NCBI GenBank assembly: GCA_030147305.1
Contig: JASLAE010000376.1
Location: 1-11,165 of the forward strand
DNA from: Cesiribacter sp.
GTDB lineage: Bacteria; Bacteroidota; Bacteroidia; Cytophagales; Cyclobacteriaceae
Direction: 5' to 3'
DNA length: 11,165 bases
Shown here: one piece after another, positions 6,541 through 11,165 of the stretch
Position numbering within the stretch: position 1 is the stretch's first letter
How the letters are laid out: each line of letters begins with the position of its first letter
The notes under the pieces: model-generated
The model's input: the letters and a program-made list of their open reading frames with translations, nothing else
What the model was told of the DNA's origin: nothing
Database searches by the model: none
Program-made: the position numbers and the translations under genes

Positions 6541-7377
6541 TTAGAGATTATTATTTGCTGTGGTATTGTCAGATTTAAGTTTTTCAAGGGCTGCCAGGCT
6601 ATTCACATAAACCCGTTCTGCATCGGGCACAAACTGGCTTTCGCTATAGGTATCGATAAAATTCTGATAAATGTCCACCACATTGCTATAGCGCTCGTGC
6701 TGCTTGCTTGCAAGGCTGTTACGGGCAAGGTCATAAGCCGCCAGTATTCTGATATAAGCTGCCTCTTCGTTATAAGGTGAGTCCGGAAAGTCATCAGAAA
6801 AGGTCTCAAGCACTACCAGCGCAGCTTTGTAACGCCCTACGCTATAATAAAGTTTGGCATTGTCGAAGGCCTTTTCGGCAAGCTTTACCTGTAGCTCGTC
6901 CATAATGGTGGTAGCCCTTTCCTTGTACTCGCTCTGCGGGTAGAGGTTAATGAAATTCTGCAGGGCATTTACGGCTTCCAGGGTACTGGTCTGATCCAGG
7001 TTGAAATTAGGCGATTGCAGGTAGAGTGAGTAGCCATGCATAAACAGGGCCTCCTCTGCCTGCGGACTGCGGCCGTAGAGATCGTAGAACTGCTTAAAGT
7101 AGTACCCGCTTTCTATGTAAAGCTTCTGGTAGAAATGTGCATAAGCATAAAGAAACTGAGCCTTTTCCCCTTCTTCTCTACCGGTTAGCAAAGGCAGAAC
7201 ATCTTCCAGCAGTATGGCTGCCTTTGAATAGCTCTTATCTTCGTAATATTTAAGAGCGGCATTGTATTTTTCCATTGGGTCTTCACTTTTCTGAATCTTA
7301 GAAAAGCGGCTGCAAGATCCAAAAGCAAGGATCAGCAGGAAGCCCGTGATGAGAATAGTATAGTGACTGGAACGCAT
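6541..7377 (-). CDS. bamD: Outer membrane assembly lipoprotein BamD
   Basis: BamD is the TPR lipoprotein of the BAM complex, which inserts beta-barrel proteins into the outer membrane from the periplasmic side. The 278-residue protein starts with a lipoprotein signal peptide: MRSSHY, a hydrophobic core and the lipobox-like FGSC with lipidated C22 predicted. The mature part is TPR-like helical repeats: YNAALKYYEDKSYSKAAILLED (38-59), a second pair around 74-101, and ALFMHGYSLYL (110-120). Then come ALQNFINLYPQSEY (138-151) and further repeats at about 166-260, and a short polar, Asn-rich tail. I chose ATG 7375-7377; the in-frame ATG at 7417-7419 would add 14 Cys/His-rich residues ahead of the signal peptide and destroy its form. 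A promoter-like element lies directly before this start. rpoZ follows after 4 nt. Confidence 0.93.
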   Translation of the reverse strand: MRSSHYTILITGFLLILAFGSCSRFSKIQKSEDPMEKYNAALKYYEDKSYSKAAILLEDVLPLLTGREEGEKAQFLYAYAHFYQKLYIESGYYFKQFYDLYGRSPQAEEALFMHGYSLYLQSPNFNLDQTSTLEAVNALQNFINLYPQSEYKERATTIMDELQVKLAEKAFDNAKLYYSVGRYKAALVVLETFSDDFPDSPYNEEAAYIRILAAYDLARNSLASKQHERYSNVVDIYQNFIDTYSESQFVPDAERVYVNSLAALEKLKSDNTTANNNL

Positions 7378-7384
7378 AAGCCTG

Positions 7385-7415
7385 CAAATATAGTGTAATC
7401 CGTAACAATGGCAAT
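7385..7415 (-). promoter_or_regulatory. Bacteroidota-type promoter before bamD
   Basis: The minus strand reads TATATTTG (7392-7385), a full match to the Bacteroidota -7 pattern TAnnTTTG, and ATTG (7415-7412) lies upstream with a 19-nt spacer, consistent with a -33 element. Transcription would start near 7380, only a few bases before the bamD ATG. If active, it would drive bamD through recN independently of the OstA-like gene, possibly on a nearly leaderless transcript. Confidence 0.45.
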
Positions 7416-7423
7416 GCATATGC

Positions 7424-9193
7424 CTACTGATCTTGTTTGTTTAATACAGGAGTGCCTCCTGCGGGCTTTTTCTTTTTAGTGCGGACAGGCTGATTTTCTG
7501 TTGAATTCGGCTTGGCTGCAGGTGTTAAGGCCGGCTGCGGCTGGCTCCTGTCCGGTGCAGCAGAAGATGGCTTGAGCTGAGCAGGTGCAGTAGCACTTGG
7601 CACTGGCTGGGCAGCCCCATTCCCGGGCCCGTTTGTTGCCGGTGCAGGAGCGAGCGAATCAGCGCCCAGGACAGGCACCCGGGAAAGCACCTGTGCTTTA
7701 CTGGGCCGCCGGGATTCCAGCCATTGGAATCCCGACAGGCGGGTGTCCGGTTCCAGCAATTCGTGCGGCGGCACAAAGATTGCATCTGGCTGCTGATAAA
7801 AACGTATTTGCTGCACCGTACGTTCCCCAAAGCTTATGAGCATGTTGCTGCAGGTAAGTCGGTTCATGCCCATCATAATGTTCTGGGTTTCATCGTCCAG
7901 CACAAAATAGATGCTCTCGCCATTGCCATTTACGGCAATCTGCTGCAGGGCATTGTCTCCGAAGAAAGCAGTGACCAGCCTGCCTTTTACCTGATTGTAG
8001 TAATTGATAACAGTATCTTTAGAGACCACAAAGCCGTTCTGCAACAGCCGGAGTCGCTCCACCTGGTTGTTGCGTATCTGCAGGCTGATGGTATCTCCTG
8101 TAAGCTGATTTTCTTCACTCCACAGCACCGGGTTGCGATAAAAGAAAAGCACAGAATCTGCCAGCTTGTATGCCAGCGAATCTGCCACACCCTGCAGGTC
8201 TTCCTTGAAAATCCGTACTCCACCCCAGGCCAGCAGCCTTTTTTGTGCAGCTTCCTGGCTTTCTATGGCCATCATGGTATCGGCAGACAGGTAAAGGGTG
8301 TCGTTCTGCACCGGCCGTTTCATCACTGGCCTTCCGTAAACTTTGGTAATGCCGGTATTACGCTCGTAGAAGGCTTCTTCGCCCACGATGATTACATCCT
8401 GGTTTTTGGCTGTCATCTTCACATTGCCCATGGCCGTGAATAATTCTTTCTGCCGGTCGTAGCGCAGCCTGGTACCGGTAATAATATAGTCCTGGTTCTC
8501 GATGAATCCTTCCAACACGGCAGCATTTTCTGACTGCGTGTTATAGGTAAGGCCCTCTTCTGCTTCGGTAATGGTACCGTCACTCTTTACAACACGCGTA
8601 AAGCCTACAAAGCGCGCCTGACCCGATTGTGTATTATAATAAAGCGTATCGGAATATACAGTAGCGTCCGGGGATTGCAGCACCACTTTCCCGAAGAAGC
8701 TGGCCTGCTGGTTGGGTTTATCAAACACCCCCTGCTCGCTGGTAAGGGTGTTCTCGTTATCGACCATGCGTCCACCGCTGTGGTAGGAAGAGATGCCGGT
8801 AAATTTGTTAAACTCCAGGTTATCGGTGTAAAGCACAGTGCTGCCATCCTGATAAACTACATCTTCATAGAGGAATGCAGTGCCGGTTTGTCCGTCATAG
8901 ACCAGGCGTTTAGCAGTAATGTTGATAGAATCGCCCTCCTCTACCCGTATACGGCCAAAAGCTTCTGCTTTCCGTTCCTGCCGCTGTACCTGGGCCGAGT
9001 CGGCATGGATGATCGTCTCCTGCTGGCGGATAATCACATTACCAATCAGGTAATCGATACGTTCCCGGTTTACCCGACGACCCTCCTGTTTATCGGCTGT
9101 ATAACGAAGGCGTTGTTGACCAATGGCATCCGGAAGCCCTACCAGGAAAAGGACTGGTAGCAGGAGCAACCAGAAAAACCTTTTATTTTGCAT
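7424..9193 (-). CDS. OstA/LptA-like LPS transport protein
   Basis: This 589-residue exported protein matches Bacteroidota OstA-like proteins, relatives of LptA and the LptD N-terminal domain that carry lipopolysaccharide across the periplasm. Residues 1-26 are a signal peptide (MQNKRFF, a Leu-rich core, then DAIGQQ). From about 35 to 340 the protein is built of repeated strand units of roughly 25-30 residues with alternating pattern, for example GNVIIRQQETIIHADSAQV, GRIRVEEGDSINITAKRLVYD, EDVVYQDGSTVLYTDNLEF and GKVVLQSPDATVYSDTLYY, as expected for a beta-jellyroll stack. A further strand-rich region reaches about 510. The last 80 residues are rich in Pro, Ala, Gln and Ser, then KKKKP, and look disordered. 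I chose ATG 9191-9193 because the in-frame ATG at 9244 adds 17 polar residues before the signal peptide. It may drive its own transcript from the region shared with tilS. An exact LptA equivalence is not proven. Confidence 0.86.
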   Translation of the reverse strand: MQNKRFFWLLLLPVLFLVGLPDAIGQQRLRYTADKQEGRRVNRERIDYLIGNVIIRQQETIIHADSAQVQRQERKAEAFGRIRVEEGDSINITAKRLVYDGQTGTAFLYEDVVYQDGSTVLYTDNLEFNKFTGISSYHSGGRMVDNENTLTSEQGVFDKPNQQASFFGKVVLQSPDATVYSDTLYYNTQSGQARFVGFTRVVKSDGTITEAEEGLTYNTQSENAAVLEGFIENQDYIITGTRLRYDRQKELFTAMGNVKMTAKNQDVIIVGEEAFYERNTGITKVYGRPVMKRPVQNDTLYLSADTMMAIESQEAAQKRLLAWGGVRIFKEDLQGVADSLAYKLADSVLFFYRNPVLWSEENQLTGDTISLQIRNNQVERLRLLQNGFVVSKDTVINYYNQVKGRLVTAFFGDNALQQIAVNGNGESIYFVLDDETQNIMMGMNRLTCSNMLISFGERTVQQIRFYQQPDAIFVPPHELLEPDTRLSGFQWLESRRPSKAQVLSRVPVLGADSLAPAPATNGPGNGAAQPVPSATAPAQLKPSSAAPDRSQPQPALTPAAKPNSTENQPVRTKKKKPAGGTPVLNKQDQ

Positions 9194-9256
9194 GCTGTTC
9201 TTTTCGTCCTCAAAGGGTATATTGTATAAGTGCTCCAGCACCACCCCGCTAAATTT

Positions 9257-9269
9257 GGGATGAAATCCC
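9257..9269. repeat. Small inverted repeat in the divergent region
   Basis: GGGAT (9257-9261) and ATCCC (9265-9269) flank a 3-nt GAA; flanking AAAT (9251-9254) and ATTT (9271-9274) could extend the stem imperfectly. It lies between the start of the OstA-like gene and the tilS promoter, and could be an operator half-site pair, an RNA hairpin in the OstA-like leader, or chance. Confidence 0.25.
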
Positions 9270-9289
9270 CATTTCTAAACGGCGATTTT

Positions 9290-9307
9290 TACCTTTGCAC
9301 AAAGGTA
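9290..9307. promoter_or_regulatory. tilS promoter -7 element in a palindrome
   Basis: TACCTTTG (9290-9297) is a full match to the Bacteroidota -7 pattern TAnnTTTG and would start transcription near 9303, about 28 nt before the tilS ATG. Its exact reverse complement CAAAGGTA follows at 9300-9307 after two bases, so the same -7 element is also readable on the minus strand toward the OstA-like gene. I see no clear -33 TTG at the usual distance on either strand. Confidence 0.5.
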
Positions 9308-9330
9308 ACGTAAAAAGGGTGCATCTCCTT

Positions 9331-10671
9331 ATGCAGGATTTTTTTTTGGCATACATAAAAAAGGAATCGCTTTTTACAGAAGGCGACAAAATACTGCTGG
9401 CCGTAAGCGGCGGGCTGGATTCTGTCGTTATGGCCAGGCTTTTTAGCCAGTCGCCCTATGCCTTTGCCATCGCTCATGCAAACTTTGGCCTGCGCGCACA
9501 TGAATCCGAGGAGGATGCACGCTTTGTTGAAGGACTGGCCACTGAGCTGAAAGTTCCTTTTTTCACTACCCGCCTGGCAGCGGCGCAGCATGCCCAAGCA
9601 GCGAAGGTTTCTATTCAGATGGCAGCACGTGAGCTGCGGTACCAGTGGTTTGAGCAGCTACTACAACAGGAAGGCTATGCTTTTGTGGCGACCGCCCACC
9701 ATCTTAACGATCTCACCGAAACCATGCTGCTGAACCTGAGCCGCGGTACCGGCCTGGCTGGCTTGCATGGCATTGCCCCGAAACGGGGTAAGCTGGTACG
9801 GCCCCTGCTTTTTGCTACCCGTGAGGCACTGGAAGCCTATGCCGGAGCAGCAGGAATTTCGTGGCGGGAAGACAGCAGTAACCGTTCTCTGAAATACAGG
9901 CGCAATAACATTCGTCAGCAGGTAGTACCGCCGCTTAAGGCGCTAAATCCCCGGTTGGAGGAAGCCTTTATGGAAACGGCCAGACAGGTGCGGGCGGGCG
10001 AAAATTTGCTGGAAAGCCTGGTTGCACAATTGCGCGGAGAAATCATGAAAGAGCGGGAAGGCCACACCTATCTCCAGCTGCCCCGGCTCCTACAGGAACG
10101 GGAGCCACAGTACCTGCTGGGCGCACTGCTGCAGCCCTTTGGTGGCGGTTGGCGGGAGGCCGGCGAAATCCTGTCTGCAGTAGAAGGGCCGGGTGGTGCA
10201 CTATCTGGCAAATGGTTCTCCACATCCTCTCACCGCATTGGCGTGGACCGGCAGCAGCTGGTGATCAGTCCCCTGGCAGCAGAGGGTCCGCCGGACATGC
10301 TGATTTATCCGGAAAATACTAAGTTGCAAGTGGGTGATACCATTGTGCTAATAAAAAAGTGCTCAGCGAAAGGCTATATACGCTCTACAGACCCCCAGGT
10401 TGCTGCGCTGGATTTTCAGTTGCTACAATTCCCGCTTCAGCTGCGTACCCCCAAAGCTGGCGACTGGTTTATTCCACTGGGCATGGGGGGCAAAAAAAAG
10501 CTAAGTGATTTTATGATCGACCGCAAAATACCTGTAAACTTGAAAGGTGAAGTGTTGCTGGTAGTTTCAGGGGATTCAATTGCCTGGGTGGTCGGACACC
10601 GGCTGGACAATCGCTTTAAAATTACACCGCAGACCACAGAAATATTCGAAATTAGGCTGCTTAAGCCTTGA
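9331..10671 (+). CDS. tilS: tRNA(Ile)-lysidine synthase TilS
   Basis: TilS uses ATP and lysine to turn cytidine 34 of tRNA-Ile(CAU) into lysidine, so that the tRNA reads AUA and is charged with isoleucine; it is essential in most bacteria. The 446-residue protein has the N-type PP-loop ATPase domain with SGGLDS at 26-31, then HANFGLR at 49-55. The family HHxxDxxET pattern appears as HHLNDLTET at 123-131, followed by LSRGTGLAGL. DSSNRSLKYRRNNIR is at 181-195, where the RNN-R residues are typical. The C-terminal TilS domain has LRTPKAGDWFIPLGMGGKKKLSDF within 371-394 and RKIP at 398-401. I chose ATG 9331; an in-frame TTG at 9295 lies inside the promoter element. The first codons contain nine T in a row (9339-9347). 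The gene is divergent from the OstA-like gene and 17 nt before the next gene. Confidence 0.96.
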   Translation: MQDFFLAYIKKESLFTEGDKILLAVSGGLDSVVMARLFSQSPYAFAIAHANFGLRAHESEEDARFVEGLATELKVPFFTTRLAAAQHAQAAKVSIQMAARELRYQWFEQLLQQEGYAFVATAHHLNDLTETMLLNLSRGTGLAGLHGIAPKRGKLVRPLLFATREALEAYAGAAGISWREDSSNRSLKYRRNNIRQQVVPPLKALNPRLEEAFMETARQVRAGENLLESLVAQLRGEIMKEREGHTYLQLPRLLQEREPQYLLGALLQPFGGGWREAGEILSAVEGPGGALSGKWFSTSSHRIGVDRQQLVISPLAAEGPPDMLIYPENTKLQVGDTIVLIKKCSAKGYIRSTDPQVAALDFQLLQFPLQLRTPKAGDWFIPLGMGGKKKLSDFMIDRKIPVNLKGEVLLVVSGDSIAWVVGHRLDNRFKITPQTTEIFEIRLLKP

Positions 10672-10688
10672 AATAAGGCTATTAAGCC
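10664..10688 (+). promoter_or_regulatory. Alternative hairpins between tilS and the next gene
   Basis: AGCCTT (10664-10669) pairs perfectly with AAGGCT (10675-10680) around a 5-nt loop that includes two bases of the tilS TGA stop. The word TTAAGCC occurs twice (10661-10667 and 10682-10688), and its second copy can instead pair GGCT 10677-10680 with AGCC 10685-10688, directly next to the following ATG. The two folds exclude each other. No T-tract follows, so a terminator is unlikely; translational coupling is possible. Confidence 0.3.
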
Positions 10689-11165
10689 ATGATCAATCCT
10701 TTTAAAAAATCTTATACCGATCAGGAAAATGCCCTCTTCACCTTTCTTTCGGAGGTGAAGTTGTTTGAGCGGCTTACGTATGATGAATTAGCCCTGTTTA
10801 CGCCCTACATGTTTCTGCGCACCTATACCCAGGACGAGGTAGTCTTTTTCCGCAATGACCCCAGCCAGGCCTTGTATGTAATCCGCAGTGGCACCATTTC
10901 ACTAAACATTGACCTGGGCGAAAAATTCGAAGTGCTCTCCCTGCTGGAAAGAGGCAATGCCTTTGGTGATAATGCCCTGCTGGAAAACACACGCCGCATT
11001 TACACCAGCCTTGTGGTTAGTGAACGGGCCGAAATTTACGTGCTCCCCCAGATCAACATCCTCGATATTTTCGAAAATCACCCCAACATCAAGGCAGAAA
11101 TGCTCAATGCACTGGCCGAGCTTTACAACGGCTATACCGTAAACCTCTTCAATGCTTACCGCTCC
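10689..11165 (+). CDS. Cyclic nucleotide-binding-domain protein (partial, 3' end outside)
   Basis: The frame is open from ATG 10689 to the right edge, giving 159 residues without a stop. It is a cyclic nucleotide-binding domain of the Crp/Fnr type: strand-rich region DEVVFFRNDPSQALYVIRSG (49-68), and the phosphate-binding-cassette-like stretch FGDNALLENTRR at 92-103. VLPQINILDIFENHP (118-132) then leads into helices. Compared with the classical cassette (FGE-ALL-PR-A), D94 replaces Glu and Y105 replaces Ala, while R103 is kept, so cAMP binding is uncertain. By 159 residues there is no DNA-binding helix-turn-helix; the protein may be a stand-alone sensor domain or the rest may lie beyond the window. 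The start is 17 nt after tilS, so the two are probably cotranscribed. The ligand and role cannot be told from sequence. Confidence 0.85.
   Translation, partial: MINPFKKSYTDQENALFTFLSEVKLFERLTYDELALFTPYMFLRTYTQDEVVFFRNDPSQALYVIRSGTISLNIDLGEKFEVLSLLERGNAFGDNALLENTRRIYTSLVVSERAEIYVLPQINILDIFENHPNIKAEMLNALAELYNGYTVNLFNAYRS

Noticed and set aside
6537..6587. Upstream ATG for rpoZ
   Set aside because: It overlaps the end of bamD and adds 17 residues not seen in the omega family pattern.
7378..7419. Upstream ATG for bamD
   Set aside because: It places Cys/His-rich residues ahead of an otherwise good lipoprotein signal peptide.
7724..8443. 239-codon plus-strand ORF opposite the OstA-like gene
   Set aside because: It is antisense to a well-supported exported protein, has no recognisable motif, and is best explained by the codon usage of the other strand.
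8627..9160. 177-codon plus-strand ORF opposite the OstA-like gene
   Set aside because: Shadow frame without motifs; the sense protein carries clear strand repeats over the same bases.
9194..9244. Upstream ATG for the OstA-like gene
   Set aside because: It would put 17 polar residues before the signal peptide; ATG 9191-9193 fits better.
9295..9330. TTG start at 9295 for tilS
   Set aside because: It lies within the -7 promoter element, so it would precede the predicted transcript start; ATG 9331 gives a normal TilS N-terminus.
1..11165. CRISPR arrays, tRNA/rRNA genes, insertion sequences, prophage or defence systems
   Set aside because: I saw no regularly spaced repeats, tRNA-like cloverleaf, transposase or integrase motifs, terminal inverted repeats or toxin-antitoxin-like pairs.

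Overview
The window reads as ordinary chromosomal DNA of a Bacteroidota bacterium, most likely a Cytophagia-type lineage with GC near 50% (the phylum is well supported, the class is a guess). Reasons: a Bacteroidota gene set (PorD/DUF4835, OstA-like protein, Bacteroidota-type BamD and omega subunit, a lysine-rich cold-shock-domain protein), no purine-rich Shine-Dalgarno sequences before the starts, and TAnnTTTG-type -7 promoter elements before two genes.

Left part (1-2089): about 320 bp without a convincing gene, with possible ends of genes cut by the left edge. Then a leftward glucose-1-dehydrogenase-like short-chain dehydrogenase stands alone, followed by 425 bp without a supported gene. 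A leftward cold-shock-domain protein with a lysine-rich N-terminal extension comes next, with a weak terminator-like hairpin after it.

Central block (2090-9193): seven leftward genes in transcription order are an OstA/LptA-like protein, bamD, rpoZ, coaBC, porD, a small unknown protein and recN. Several are coupled by tiny gaps or overlaps: bamD/rpoZ 4 nt, rpoZ/coaBC 9 nt, coaBC/porD 11-nt overlap, small ORF/recN 23-nt overlap. A promoter-like sequence sits just before bamD. The block joins envelope biogenesis (LPS transport, outer-membrane protein assembly, type IX secretion) with RNA polymerase omega, coenzyme A synthesis and DNA repair. I recall the bamD-rpoZ-coaBC-porD-recN order as common in Bacteroidota, but could not check it here.

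Right part (9194-11165): a divergent intergenic region with a near-palindromic -7 element leads rightward to tilS, which makes lysidine in the tRNA-Ile anticodon. A partial cyclic-nucleotide-binding-domain protein follows closely and runs off the right edge.

I found no CRISPR array, tRNA, rRNA, insertion sequence, prophage or defence cassette, and nothing I would call a new system. The points worth a second look are local: CoaBC changes at positions expected to be catalytic, a hairpin that covers the start of the small pre-recN gene, the palindromic tilS promoter, and the small unknown protein itself.
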